Below, piece after piece: positions 48,404 to 58,144 of a stretch of 64,000 nt of DNA. Both the position numbers and the translations under genes were made by a program. Source of the stretch: Anaerolineae bacterium (GTDB lineage: Bacteria; Chloroflexota; Anaerolineae; J036; Brachytrichaceae); NCBI GenBank assembly GCA_947476335.1, contig CANJQH010000001.1, positions 1 through 64,000 of the forward strand. The letters run 5' to 3'. The notes under the pieces are model-generated. The model made no database searches and was not told the DNA's origin. It saw nothing but the letters and a program-made list of their open reading frames with translations. The stretch's first letter is position 1, and every line of letters starts with the position of its first letter.

Positions 48404-49411
48404 ATGGCAAGCAGCACAGTACAGCCCCGCGCATCGCGCGCATCCGATGCGCGCCCGAACATGAAGACGGAAAGCCAGACCGCGCTGGTGTGGCGACGTT
48501 TTCGCAAGCATCGCCTGGCGGTGATTTCGATGGTGCTGTTGACCCTGATTTTTCTGCTTTCGCTGTTTGCACCGCTTGTCGCACCGTTCAAAATTGATCA
48601 CCTCGACCCTACGTATAAATTCGTGCCGTTCATGACGGTGTACAAGCCGACCGGGCAGGTTTACATCTTTGGCTCTGACCAGCTCGGGCGCGACCTGCTG
48701 ACGCGGCTGCTTTACGGCGCGCGCGTGACGCTCTCTGTGGCCGTGCTGGTGGCGTCATTGTCGTGCGCGGTGGGTGCGCTGATCGGCGCCGTGGCCGGCT
48801 ACTATCGCGGCATTATCGACACTGCGCTCATGCGTGTGCTCGATTTCACGTCAGGCATTCCAGATCTGCCTGTGCTGCTGATTCTGGCGTCGATTCTACT
48901 GACCGATCCGAAGCTGCTGCCGCTGCCTGATTTTGTGACGCGCATTTTCGAAGCGCTGCTGCTTGTCCGTGAACGAGAGGCGCGTTCGGTGGTGGTGATC
49001 GTGCTGGTGTTGACGATCCTTGGCTGGACGGGCGTGGCGCGCCTGACGCGCGGCATGGTGCTTGCGGTGCGTGAGGCGGATTATGTGACTGCGTCGCGTT
49101 CGCTTGGGATGGGCGATACTTCACTCATTCTGCGGCATATCATGCCAAATGTGTTGGCGCCGATCATTGTGGCGTTTACGCAGTCGCTCGCTGGCGCATT
49201 CGCTGCGGAGACGGCGCTTAGCTTTCTCGGCTTCGGCGTGCAGGAACCCGCCGCTACGTGGGGCAACATGATGTCTATCGCGCAGAACAACATCTTCGAA
49301 AATCGTGTCATGCCGCTTGTGGTCGGATTGCCGATCCTGATCTGTTCGCTCGCGTTCAATTTCATCGGCGACGGTCTGCGCGACGCGCTTGATCCGCGTC
49401 TGAAAATGTAG
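48404..49411 (+). CDS. peptide ABC transporter permease (DppC-like)
   Basis: A 335-residue second permease. The N-terminus WRRFRKHRLAVISMVLLTLIF is the OppC_N-type segment with TM1. Then comes the extracytoplasmic loop with FGSDQLGRDLLTRLLYGARV, a DppC/OppC hallmark. The permease core follows, with EAA loop AVREADYVTASRSLGMGDTSLILRHIMPN and C-terminus GDGLRDALDPRLKM. ATG 48404 has no clear Shine-Dalgarno; ATG 48461 (MKTESQTALV) is an alternative. Pairs with the DppB-like permease in the peptide importer. Confidence 0.92.
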   Translation: MASSTVQPRASRASDARPNMKTESQTALVWRRFRKHRLAVISMVLLTLIFLLSLFAPLVAPFKIDHLDPTYKFVPFMTVYKPTGQVYIFGSDQLGRDLLTRLLYGARVTLSVAVLVASLSCAVGALIGAVAGYYRGIIDTALMRVLDFTSGIPDLPVLLILASILLTDPKLLPLPDFVTRIFEALLLVREREARSVVVIVLVLTILGWTGVARLTRGMVLAVREADYVTASRSLGMGDTSLILRHIMPNVLAPIIVAFTQSLAGAFAAETALSFLGFGVQEPAATWGNMMSIAQNNIFENRVMPLVVGLPILICSLAFNFIGDGLRDALDPRLKM

Positions 49412-49435
49412 GCTTGCCAGTTGTTGGCCATCACT

Positions 49436-49501
49436 TTGTTGTCGGATTGTTGTCGGATTGTTGTCGGATTGTTGTCGGATTGTTGTTGGATTGTTGTTGG
49501 G
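49436..49501. repeat. 11-bp tandem repeat (TTGTTGTCGGA x 6)
   Basis: Four identical units and two diverged ones in the gap between the second permease and the first ATPase. No other feature is seen in 49412-49593 except the Shine-Dalgarno GAGGAGAA. Confidence 0.95.
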
Positions 49502-49593
49502 TGTTATCGGATTGACGAGATGACATCACATTTTGATTGGCCGTCTTTATCGAGATCATCTAGAATCTCGAAAACCTTTTCTGAGGAGAACAC

Positions 49594-50622
49594 ATGGTCC
49601 CAGCTACTGTCGGTGCAGCAACTTCATCACGAGCATATGCCCGGTCTGAAGATATCCTGTTGGATATTCAGGGCCTCAAGACGCACTTTTTCACCGAAGA
49701 CGGAGTGGTCAGAGCAGTCGACGGTGTTGACATTTACGTGAAAAAAGGTGAATGTCTGGGTGTGGTGGGCGAATCTGGATGCGGTAAAAGTCAGACCATG
49801 ATGTCTGTGATGCGGCTGATCGGCCCGCCCGGCCGTATCGTGGAAGGCAGCATCGCGTACGATGGTCGTCAGATGCTGAATCTGACTGAGAAGCAGATGA
49901 CGGAGATCCGCGGCAACAAGATCTCGATGATCTTTCAGCAGCCGCAGACGTGTCTGAATCCGGTATTCAAGGTGGGCGATCAGATCGCCGAAGTGCTCGA
50001 AATTCATCAGGGCTTGAGCAAGAAGGACAGCATAAAGCGGGCGATCGATCTGCTGCGCATGGTCGGTATTCCTGAGCCTGCCAAGCGCGCGAATGCGTAC
50101 CCGCACGAAATTTCTGGTGGTCAGGCGCAGCGCGTCATGATCGCGATGGCGCTGGCGTGCCAGCCGTCGCTGCTGATCGCGGACGAGCCGACGACGGCGC
50201 TTGACGTGACGATTCAGGCACAGATTCTTGATCTGATGCGCGACCTGCGCGCGAAGACGAATACGGCGATTATTCTGATCACGCACGACCTCGGCGTGGT
50301 GGCGGAAATGTGTGAGCGCGTCATGGTGATGTACGCCGGCCAGATTGTGGAAGAGGCCGACGTGAGAACCATTTTCAAAAATCCGAAGCATCCGTACACG
50401 AAGGGCCTGATCGGCTCGACGCCGGTGCTTGGTGATGTGCGCGAACGGCTCGAGGTGATTCCCGGCTCGGTACCGAATCTGCTGAACCCACCGCCCGGCT
50501 GTCGCTTTGAACCGCGCTGTCAGTTGTGCGAAGGCACCGCCCGCGAGCGTTGTCGCACCGAACTGCCGCCACTGCGTGAAATTGAGCCCGGACATTTCGT
50601 ACGCACATGGCTGTACGACTAA
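49594..50622 (+). CDS. peptide ABC transporter ATPase (DppD-like)
   Basis: A 342-residue ATPase of the oligo/dipeptide family. Walker A GESGCGKSQTMMSVM is at about 59-66; the Q-loop is in SMIFQQPQTCLNPVF. Signature SGGQAQRVMIAMALAC is at about 172, Walker B LLIADEPTTALD at about 192, and the H-loop in ILITHDLGVVAEMCER. The C-terminal oligopeptide domain has PPPGCRFEPRCQLCEGTARERC, a cysteine cluster typical of DppD/OppD. ATG 49594 follows GAGGAGAACAC. Works as a heterodimer with the next ATPase. Confidence 0.95.
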   Translation: MVPATVGAATSSRAYARSEDILLDIQGLKTHFFTEDGVVRAVDGVDIYVKKGECLGVVGESGCGKSQTMMSVMRLIGPPGRIVEGSIAYDGRQMLNLTEKQMTEIRGNKISMIFQQPQTCLNPVFKVGDQIAEVLEIHQGLSKKDSIKRAIDLLRMVGIPEPAKRANAYPHEISGGQAQRVMIAMALACQPSLLIADEPTTALDVTIQAQILDLMRDLRAKTNTAIILITHDLGVVAEMCERVMVMYAGQIVEEADVRTIFKNPKHPYTKGLIGSTPVLGDVRERLEVIPGSVPNLLNPPPGCRFEPRCQLCEGTARERCRTELPPLREIEPGHFVRTWLYD

Positions 50623-50624
50623 CA

Positions 50625-50732
50625 CGAACGACTCAAGACCGCCAATTTCTCGTCGCGAAGCTATGGTCTCTCCTGCGAAGTGTGGGAAAGGCATATTTCG
50701 CGAAAAATGTTGTTCTGAGTCTGAGTAGCTGC
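50625..50732. mobile_element. strongly diverged MITE-1-like copy between the two ATPase genes
   Basis: GAACGACTCAAGACC at the left and TGAGTCTGAGTAGCTGC at the right. The centre GAAGCTATGGTCTCTCC..GGCATATTTCGCG has only a weak hairpin. No target duplication. Confidence 0.6.
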
Positions 50733-50742
50733 GACCAATAAA

Positions 50743-51753
<1,011 letters not shown>

Positions 51754-51775
51754 AAGGGATAGCACGAGTGGATAG

Positions 51776-51828
51776 TAGATGGTAAATAACGCCTTGGGCG
51801 GTTGCTATCTACTATCCGCTTTCTACTC
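51776..51828. terminator. hairpin after the ABC operon
   Basis: GTGGATAGTAGATGG pairs with CTATCTACTATCCGC across AAATAACGCCTTGGGCGGTTG. No T-tract; it may act on both strands between convergent genes. Confidence 0.5.
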
Positions 51829-51837
51829 TTACTGTCT

Positions 51838-51949
51838 GTAACTACTCAGGCCAGCCATTTTTCCAACGCGAAACACACTATTCTCTCCCCCTTCGGGGGA
51901 GAGAATAGTGTGTTTCGCGGGAAATACTGATTTGGGCCTGAGTAGTTAC
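51838..51949. mobile_element. MITE-1 copy (intact)
   Basis: A full 112-bp element matching the consensus, with target duplication TACTGTCT on both sides (51830-51837, 51950-51957). The right duplication reaches the stop codon of the M20 dipeptidase gene. Confidence 0.95.
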
Positions 51950-51955
51950 TACTGT

Positions 51956-53323
51956 CTACTTTTGGGATAGCCCGGTCAGGAAACGCACACTCGCCTCGAT
52001 GCCTTTCTCGTAGCATTCGACGGAATACTTTTCGTTGGGTGAGTGGATTGCATCGGTGGGCAGGCCGAAACCGAGCAGGATGACCGGTTTTTGGAGCACC
52101 GAGAGAAAGTCGGCGACGACGGGAATCGAGCCTCCTTCGAGCTCGTAGTACGGCGGGTTGCCGTAGGTCGCCTCAGCTGCTGCAGCGGCGGCCTGAAAAA
52201 GCGGTGATGAGCGGTCGATCAGCGAAGCGATGCCGCCGTGCACATCTTTGAATGAAACCTCCACGCCGGGTGGTGCAAGTTTTCGAATGTGCGCCTGCAC
52301 TGCGTCGATGACCTTCTGCGGGTCCATGTACGGCACCAACCTGCAGGTGATTTTGCAGTGCGCCTCGGCCGGAATGATTGTCTTGCCACCAGGGCCGGTG
52401 TAGCCACTCCACAGCCCATTGATTTCCAGCGTCGGCCGAGCGCCCTTGCGCTCGTTGGCCGTGAAATCGGGATCGCCGAATGCCTGCAGCGCGCCGGATT
52501 CGTTGATCACCTCGGCTGGGCCCCATGGCACCTGTGCGATTTCGGCCCGCTCATCTGTGCTGAGCGGACGCACGTCGTCGTAGAAGCTGGGCACCACCAC
52601 GCGGCCCTGGGCATCCTTGAGGCCGGCGATGATCTGCGCGATCGCCACAGCTGGGTTCTGTACGTTGCCGCCGAAATGGCCGGAATGTACGTCGCGCGCC
52701 AGCGCCTTTACCGTCACTTCCATCTGCGAAAGGCCCCGCAGGCCGTAGGTGATGGTTGGACGTGAAATGTCGAACAGCGAACCGTCGCTGATCATGACGC
52801 AGTCGCAGGCGAGCATAGCCGCATGTTCGCGCACGAATAGGGGCAGGTTGGTGCCGCCGATTTCCTCTTCGCCTTCGACGATGATTTTTACATTCACCGG
52901 TAGTTCACCAGTGGCGCGCAACAGCGCGTCGAGTGCCTTAATATGCGCCATGTGCTGGCCCTTGTTGTCGTCGGCGCCGCGTGCATAGATGGCGCCGTCG
53001 CGAATTTCCGGCGCGAACGGCGGTGATTTCCAAAGGTCGAACGGCTCGGCCGGCTGCACGTCGTAATGCCCGTAGATCAGCACCGTCGGTGCGCCAGGCT
53101 TTTTCATCCATTCGCCATATACGACTGGGTTGCCACCGGTCGGCATAATGCGACTGTCGAGCCCGATTTCGTTCAGATGCTGCGTCAGCCAGTTCGCCGC
53201 ACGCAGTACGTCGGGCTTGTGCTCCGGCTGGGCGCTGACGCTGGGGATGGCCACATATTTCAGAAGGTCGTCGAGGTACGCGTCGCGGTGCGCGCGTGCA
53301 TATTGCAGGGCTTCGTCACTCAT
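51956..53323 (-). CDS. M20-family metallo-dipeptidase
   Basis: A 455-residue protein from ATG 53323 (MSDEALQYARAHRDAYLDD); the frame is open upstream into R3 but without similarity. Metal ligands: His-x-Asp in YGHYDVQPAEP (about 87-89), Asp in ARGADDNKGQ, Glu-Glu in VEGEEEIGG (about 152), a further Asp/His in the C-terminal part (FGLPTDAIHSPNE). The dimerisation 'lid' domain lies in the middle. It resembles cytosolic non-specific dipeptidase/carnosinase types. The neighbouring peptide importer and pepF make peptide use likely. Final codon overlaps the target duplication of a MITE-1. Confidence 0.93.
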   Translation of the reverse strand: MSDEALQYARAHRDAYLDDLLKYVAIPSVSAQPEHKPDVLRAANWLTQHLNEIGLDSRIMPTGGNPVVYGEWMKKPGAPTVLIYGHYDVQPAEPFDLWKSPPFAPEIRDGAIYARGADDNKGQHMAHIKALDALLRATGELPVNVKIIVEGEEEIGGTNLPLFVREHAAMLACDCVMISDGSLFDISRPTITYGLRGLSQMEVTVKALARDVHSGHFGGNVQNPAVAIAQIIAGLKDAQGRVVVPSFYDDVRPLSTDERAEIAQVPWGPAEVINESGALQAFGDPDFTANERKGARPTLEINGLWSGYTGPGGKTIIPAEAHCKITCRLVPYMDPQKVIDAVQAHIRKLAPPGVEVSFKDVHGGIASLIDRSSPLFQAAAAAAEATYGNPPYYELEGGSIPVVADFLSVLQKPVILLGFGLPTDAIHSPNEKYSVECYEKGIEASVRFLTGLSQK

Positions 53324-53362
53324 GGAGCGGATTGTACGAGCGGAGTTCACAGCTTTGTATGA

Positions 53363-53838
53363 GGGGCGCATCCGCCGTTTGTCGGTTGGGGCAAACGTTG
53401 ACCGCACGTCGCTGCGCCGCCGTCACCCGGGGCGGAGCCCCGAAGGTGCGCAAGCCCCGGGCTGGGGAAGCGAGCGCCCCTCCGGGGCTGGCTGCTGGCC
53501 TGCCGCGGTGGACCGCGCCTCCGGTGCTCATGTTCCGCGGAAAAGACGCTGCCCCTGTGCGGATCCTCGGTCTGGGTGCCGGCCCGCGCCATTTGGGGCA
53601 AACGTTGACCGCGCATCGCTGCGCCGCCGTCACCCGGGGCTTGCGCACCTGCGGTGCTCCGCCCCGGGCTGGGGAAGCGAGCGCCCCTCCGGGGCTGGCT
53701 GCTGGGCTGCCGCGGTGGACCGCGCCTCCGGCGCTCATGTTCCGCGGAAAAGACGCTGCCCCTGTGCGGACCCTCGGTCTGGGTGACGGCCCGCGCCATT
53801 TCGTGAAATCTGCCCCCAAACGGCGAGTGCGCCGAATT
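53363..53838. repeat. R3 repeat, two tandem units
   Basis: Starts GGGGCGCATCCGCCGTTTG. The unit GGGGCAAACGTTGACCGC.. is repeated with a period of 207 bp (starts at 53388 and 53595). It ends CGTGAAATCTGCCCCCAAAC, GGCGAGTGCGCC. A long ORF (53130-53862) runs across it, but translates both units as the same low-complexity peptide and is not credible. The gap 53324-53875 holds nothing else. Confidence 0.85.
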
Positions 53839-53875
53839 TGGCATAAGGCTGTTTCGGGCTGATACTTGACGCCTC

Positions 53876-54892
53876 ATGGAATACCGAAATTTCGGACGAA
53901 CCGGTGTCAAAGTTAGCGTGGCCTGTCTTGGCTGCATGATGTTTGGTGGGAAGACCACCCCCGAGGACTCGTACGCCATCATCGATCACGCGCTCGACAT
54001 GGGCGTGAATTTTCTCGATACGGCGAACGTATATACCTTCGGTCGCAGCGAAGAAGTGACGGGTGAGGCGCTTAAGCGCAACGGCAAGCGCGCGCGCGTA
54101 TTCCTGGCGACGAAGGTTTATAACGTTATGGACCCGAGCGACCCGATGAGCGGTGGCAACAATCGCCGCCACATCATCGAGCAGTGTGACGCCAGCCTGA
54201 AGCGCCTACAAACCGACTACATCGACTTGTATCAGCTGCATCGGCCGCAGTCGTCGGTGCCGATCGATGAGGCGCTGCGTGCGATCGATGACCTGATTCG
54301 TGCTGGTAAAGTGCGCTATGCCGGCACCACTACTTTCGCTGCGTGGCAGCTGATGGAATCGGTGGCGGTTTCAAAAGAACAGCATCTGAATCGCTTCGTG
54401 AGTGAGCAGCCACCGTACAACATTCTCGACAGGCGCATCGAGCGTGAGCTGGCGCCGTTCGCGCGCACGTACGGCTTTGCGCTTATCCCATGGTCGCCGC
54501 TGGCTGGAGGCATTCTGACCGGCAAGTACGACCGCACGCAGCCGCCGCCGGAAGGCACGCGCGTTGCGGATGCGTACTTGAAGAACCCGGCGATTTCAAA
54601 GCGCTGGAATGACGGTGCGCTCGATGTGGTCGAGGCGCTGCGCGCGTACGTTGAACAGCGCGGTGGCTGCACGCTGTCGCAATTTGCACTGGCGTGGGTG
54701 GCTGCGCAGTCCGGCATCACGGCGCCGATCATCGGCCCGCGCACCATGCAGCAGTTTGAGGACAACATGGCCGCCTTCGAGCTGAAGCTCACTGACGAGG
54801 ACTTCGCTGCGGTCGACGCGATCGTGCCGCCGGGTGAAATGGTCTCGCCGTTCTACGAAGCGGACTTCGGGCCGCATCAGCACAGAATCTAG
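53876..54892 (+). CDS. aldo/keto reductase
   Basis: A 338-residue NADPH-dependent oxidoreductase of the AKR superfamily (YajO/aryl-alcohol dehydrogenase-like). It begins [19 protein letters not shown]. The catalytic tetrad: Asp and Tyr in [17 protein letters not shown] (about 48-54), Lys in FLATKVYN (about 80), and His in [13 protein letters not shown] (about 124). NADP-binding segments [17 protein letters not shown] and [14 protein letters not shown] follow. Substrate unknown. Stand-alone gene between R3 and malate synthase. Confidence 0.93.
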   Translation: MEYRNFGRTGVKVSVACLGCMMFGGKTTPEDSYAIIDHALDMGVNFLDTANVYTFGRSEEVTGEALKRNGKRARVFLATKVYNVMDPSDPMSGGNNRRHIIEQCDASLKRLQTDYIDLYQLHRPQSSVPIDEALRAIDDLIRAGKVRYAGTTTFAAWQLMESVAVSKEQHLNRFVSEQPPYNILDRRIERELAPFARTYGFALIPWSPLAGGILTGKYDRTQPPPEGTRVADAYLKNPAISKRWNDGALDVVEALRAYVEQRGGCTLSQFALAWVAAQSGITAPIIGPRTMQQFEDNMAAFELKLTDEDFAAVDAIVPPGEMVSPFYEADFGPHQHRI

Positions 54893-54894
54893 GA

Positions 54895-55008
54895 AAAAGT
54901 TCCAAGTTCCGAGTTGAAAGTGCTGCGCCCGGTCGGGCGTCCGCGCAGGTGTCGTGTGCAATTTCTCGGAACTCGGAACTCGGAACTCTTCTCAACTCGG
55001 AACAAAAA
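54895..55008. repeat. GGAACTC-type direct and inverted repeats
   Basis: GTTCCAAGTTCCGAGTTG at the left and CTCGGAACTCGGAACTCGGA..CTCAACTCGGAAC at the right. They can pair. They fill the gap before the malate synthase start. Confidence 0.75.
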
Positions 55009-56595
55009 ATGATGATCATCGACGCTGACGCTGAAATGCGTCCCGAATTCGTACAGATACTTACGCCGCAGGCGCTGGCATTTGTGGCTGCTCTGCAGCG
55101 TCGCTTTGGCGCGCGCCGTGCAGAACTGCTGGCGGCGCGCGCCGAACGTCAGCGTGCGCTCGATGCGAGTGTACGTCCGGATTTTCTTGAAGAGACCAGC
55201 GCTGTGCGCGCCGGCGACTGGCGCGTTGGTTCGATTCCTGCCGACTTGCAGCGCCGCCATGTGGAAATCACCGGGCCGACTGAACGCAAGATGCTGGTGA
55301 ACGCGTTGAATTCTGGAGCGGACATGTTCATGGCCGACTTCGAGGATTCGAATGCGCCGACCTTCACCAACATGATCCAGGGGCAGATCAACCTGCGCGA
55401 TGCGATCGACCGCAAAATCGATTTCACCTCGCCCGAGGGCAAGCGTTACGCGCTGAACGAAAAGATCGCAACGTTGCTCGTGCGCGCGCGCGGCTGGCAC
55501 CTTGTGGAGAAGCATGTGTCACTCGATGGCGCGCCAGTGTCGGCGTCGCTGTTTGATTTTGGGCTGTACGTTTTTCACAATGCGCGCCGGCTGCTGGCGA
55601 AAGGCAGTGGCCCATATTTTTATCTGCCAAAGCTGGAGAACCACCGCGAAGCACAGCTGTGGAACGATGTGATGGACGCAGCCGAAGACGACCTCGGCCT
55701 GGCGCGTGGCACGATCAAGTGCACCGTGCTGATCGAGACGATCCTGGCTGCCTTTGAGATGGACGAAATCCTGCACGCGTTGCGTGAGCACATCGTGGCG
55801 CTGAATGCCGGGCGCTGGGATTACATCTTCAGCACGATCAAAAAATTTCGCATGCACGACATACTGCTGCCTGATCGTGTGCAGGTGACGATGACGGCGC
55901 CGTTCATGCGCGCATATACCGAGCTGCTCGTGCGCACGTGCCATAAACGTGGTGCACATGCAATCGGTGGCATGGCGGCGTTCATTCCGAACCGGCGCGA
56001 TCCGGTCGTGAATGATGCGGCCCTGGCAAAAGTTCGTGAAGATAAGCTGCGTGAAAGCAACGATGGCTTCGATGGCACATGGGTGGCACACCCTGATCTG
56101 GTGCCTGTGGCGAAGGCCGTGTTCGATGCGAAGCTCGGTGAGAAGCCGCATCAGAAGGAGCGCCTGCGCGAGGATGTGCACGTCATGGGTAATCAGCTGA
56201 TCGATTTTTCGATTCCCGGTGGCAAGATCACTGAGGTGGGGCTGCGCAATAACATCAGCGTGGCACTGCAGTACCTCGAGGCATGGTTGCGCGGCAATGG
56301 CGCTGTTGCGATTTTCAACCTGATGGAAGACGCGGCCACCGCTGAGATTTCGCGTGCGCAGATCTGGCAGTGGATCCGCAGTCCGCGTGGCGTGCTCGAT
56401 GATGGCCGTAAGGTCACGGCTGAGTTGTATACGCAGCTGGCCAACGAAGAGCAGGCGAAGATCGCGTCCGCGCTCGGCGCAGATGCGTTCGCGCTCGGCC
56501 GCTTTGTAGAGGCGCGCGCACTCGTCGACTCACTCGTGCTGGCCGACGAGTTCGGTGAATTCCTGACGCTGCCGGCGTACGGCATGATCCCTTGA
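55009..56595 (+). CDS. aceB: malate synthase (A type)
   Basis: A 528-residue enzyme from ATG 55009 ([20 protein letters not shown]); the frame continues upstream into repeats. It condenses glyoxylate and acetyl-CoA to malate. Conserved blocks: [59 protein letters not shown] (with the acidic metal ligand), and [13 protein letters not shown]. The C-terminal block contains [18 protein letters not shown]. Isocitrate lyase is not in the window, so the glyoxylate may come from the shunt or, given the two aminotransferases further on, from serine/alanine-glyoxylate chemistry (inference). A MITE-1 copy follows. Confidence 0.94.
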   Translation: MMIIDADAEMRPEFVQILTPQALAFVAALQRRFGARRAELLAARAERQRALDASVRPDFLEETSAVRAGDWRVGSIPADLQRRHVEITGPTERKMLVNALNSGADMFMADFEDSNAPTFTNMIQGQINLRDAIDRKIDFTSPEGKRYALNEKIATLLVRARGWHLVEKHVSLDGAPVSASLFDFGLYVFHNARRLLAKGSGPYFYLPKLENHREAQLWNDVMDAAEDDLGLARGTIKCTVLIETILAAFEMDEILHALREHIVALNAGRWDYIFSTIKKFRMHDILLPDRVQVTMTAPFMRAYTELLVRTCHKRGAHAIGGMAAFIPNRRDPVVNDAALAKVREDKLRESNDGFDGTWVAHPDLVPVAKAVFDAKLGEKPHQKERLREDVHVMGNQLIDFSIPGGKITEVGLRNNISVALQYLEAWLRGNGAVAIFNLMEDAATAEISRAQIWQWIRSPRGVLDDGRKVTAELYTQLANEEQAKIASALGADAFALGRFVEARALVDSLVLADEFGEFLTLPAYGMIP

Positions 56596-56600
56596 AGTTC

Positions 56601-56712
56601 GTAACTACTCAGGCCAGCCATTTTTCCAACGCGAAACACACTATTCTCTCCCCTGAAGGGGGAGAGAATAGTGTGTTTCGCGGGAAATACTGATTTGGGC
56701 CTGAGTAGTTAC
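56601..56712. mobile_element. MITE-1 copy (intact) after aceB
   Basis: A complete element. Flanks TGAAGTTC and CGAAGTTC match at 7 of 8 bases. It begins 5 bp after the aceB stop. Confidence 0.93.
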
Positions 56713-56762
56713 CGAAGTTCTGAGTTCTGAGCAGAAGCAGTCGGCAATCGGAACTTGCTATT

Positions 56763-56969
56763 GGGTGCATCCGCCGTTTGAGGCGAAATTTGACAGCACA
56801 TCGTCGCGCCGCTGTCACCTGGGGCTGGTCATGGGTCTGCCGTGGCGGACTGCACCGTTGACGCTCATGTTCCGTCAAAAAAGCGCCGGAGGTGCAACGC
56901 TGCCCCAGCCCGGACCATCGGTCCGGGCGTCGACTCGCGCCATTTCGTGAAATCTGCTCCAAACGGCGA
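56763..56969. repeat. R3 repeat, single copy
   Basis: GGGTGCATCCGCCGTTTGAG at the left, and TTTCGTGAAATCTGCTCCAA, ACGGCGA at the right, so the ends are inverted. The middle (GGGTCTGCCGTGGCGGACTG, GACGCTCATGTTCCG) matches the units at 53388 and 53595. It abuts the CsoR palindrome. Confidence 0.8.
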
Positions 56970-56998
56970 ATACCCCCTCCCCCTGGGGGAGGGGGTAT
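56970..56998. promoter_or_regulatory. perfect 29-bp palindrome, probable CsoR operator
   Basis: The arms ATACCCCCTCCCCC and GGGGGAGGGGGTAT (14 bp each) flank one central T. It ends 10 bp before the csoR start. G/C-tract palindromes bounded by TA are typical CsoR sites, and the gene downstream is csoR. An overlap with a -10 (TATACT at 56996-57001) would give copper-relieved repression (inference). Confidence 0.7.
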
Positions 56999-57008
56999 AC
57001 TCCTGAAC

Positions 57009-57299
57009 ATGCCGAAAGAGCACAATAAAGAAGAGCAGCTGCGGCGCTTGAAGATCATCGCAGGCCACATTCGCGGTATCCAAAAAATGGTGGAGAACGA
57101 TGCGTATTGCATCGAAGTGATTGCGCAGGTGCAGGCAGTGCAATCAGCGCTGGAGAAATTTAGCGCCGGCGTGCTGGAAGCTCACTTGAACAGCTGTGTG
57201 ACCACCGCGTTGCAGGGCGACGATATTGCTGACCGCAAACGTGTGCTGAGCGAATTGATGACTGTGTTCGCGCATTCCACCGCAAGAAAGGCGCGATGA
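57009..57299 (+). CDS. csoR: copper-sensing repressor CsoR/RcnR family
   Basis: A 96-residue all-helical DUF156 protein from ATG 57009 (MPKEHNKEEQLRRLKIIAGH); longer frames run into R3. Cu(I) ligands as in CsoR: Cys in DAYCIEVIAQVQAV (about 37), and His-x3-Cys in LEAHLNSCV (about 62 and 66), giving the C-H-C pattern of copper sensors. It should bind the palindrome just upstream and be released by Cu(I). Its stop overlaps the next start by 4 bp (ATGA), so the three-gene copper operon is translationally coupled. Confidence 0.92.
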   Translation: MPKEHNKEEQLRRLKIIAGHIRGIQKMVENDAYCIEVIAQVQAVQSALEKFSAGVLEAHLNSCVTTALQGDDIADRKRVLSELMTVFAHSTARKAR

Positions 57300-58144
57300 G
57301 CTTGATCGATCTTCAGGCCCGCGGTAAAACTCATCGCGTGCCGCAGGTGGCCGGCAACTTGTTCGTGTGCGCGAAGGAAAACGGCGGCTGCTGCTGCGGC
57401 CACACCGAAAAAGGCCGCGCTCTGGTGAACCGCGAACTCTATGAAATGGAATGGCAGCGTCGCGGCCTGCGACCGCGCCTGCATCTCACGTTCGTTGGTT
57501 GCCTCGGCCCATGCCCAGTTGGCAACAATGCCATGCTGCAGATGCTCGGCCATAGCATCTGGCTGAAAGATCTGAACGACGATGCGCTGATTCCGGCGAT
57601 CTTTGACTATGCCGAATTGTTGTTGCAGGCTGGCCAGGTCGTGGAAGTGCCGGGTGCACTTGCTGCACACGTTTACGAACGATATGAAGATGTGTCTGCA
57701 GAGCGTGACTTGATCGACTTTACCGGTCTTGATCCGGTGTGCATGATGTCAGTTGACGAACGCACTGCGCAGTGGACCAGCATTTTCGATGGCGTGACAT
57801 ACGGCTTTTGTTGCCCGGCGTGCAAACGTACGTTTGATGCTGATCCGCAGTCATACTTGAATCCGCAATCGAAAGCTTCCACGATGATGCAATCCGGCAT
57901 CGCTGTGGTGCTGTATCAGGAGAACACTATGAACAAAACTTTTGTCGTCCCTGCAATTAGCTGTGACCACTGCGTGCGCAGTATCAAGAACGAACTTTCT
58001 GAACTGGCTGGTGTGCAGTCAGTGCAGGCTGATTCCACCACGAAGACTGTGTCCGTTACGTGGACCGATCCGGCGACGTGGGAGAAGATTCGTGTGGCGC
58101 TGGTTGAGATCGAATACCCTCCGCAGGAACTGTTGCAGCTGTGA
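57296..58144 (+). CDS. 2Fe-2S ferredoxin-like + YHS + HMA fusion (copper handling)
   Basis: A 282-residue three-domain protein. Domain 1 (about 18-120) resembles the thioredoxin-like [2Fe-2S] ferredoxins: [16 protein letters not shown] and [14 protein letters not shown]. Domain 2 (about 139-192) is a YHS metal-binding domain: [12 protein letters not shown] and [12 protein letters not shown]. Domain 3 (about 212-282) is a CopZ-like HMA domain with CxxC in [13 protein letters not shown]. An excellent ribosome-binding site and ATG (57929) lie between domains 2 and 3, so a free HMA chaperone could also be made. An archaeal CopZ also joins an iron-sulfur module to HMA; this arrangement is analogous. 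Overlaps copA by 4 bp. Confidence 0.85.
   Translation: MSLIDLQARGKTHRVPQVAGNLFVCAKENGGCCCGHTEKGRALVNRELYEMEWQRRGLRPRLHLTFVGCLGPCPVGNNAMLQMLGHSIWLKDLNDDALIPAIFDYAELLLQAGQVVEVPGALAAHVYERYEDVSAERDLIDFTGLDPVCMMSVDERTAQWTSIFDGVTYGFCCPACKRTFDADPQSYLNPQSKASTMMQSGIAVVLYQENTMNKTFVVPAISCDHCVRSIKNELSELAGVQSVQADSTTKTVSVTWTDPATWEKIRVALVEIEYPPQELLQL
57918..57931 (+). promoter_or_regulatory. internal ribosome-binding site and start for a separate HMA chaperone
   Basis: AGGAG (57918-57922), 6 bases, then ATG (57929), in frame with the long fusion. Translation from here gives a 71-residue CopZ-like protein. Confidence 0.6.

Noticed and set aside
53130-53862. ORFs across the R3 tandem units (e.g. AGEASAPPGLAAGLPRW)
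   Set aside because: They translate the same non-coding repeat twice and exist in several frames; no start signals.
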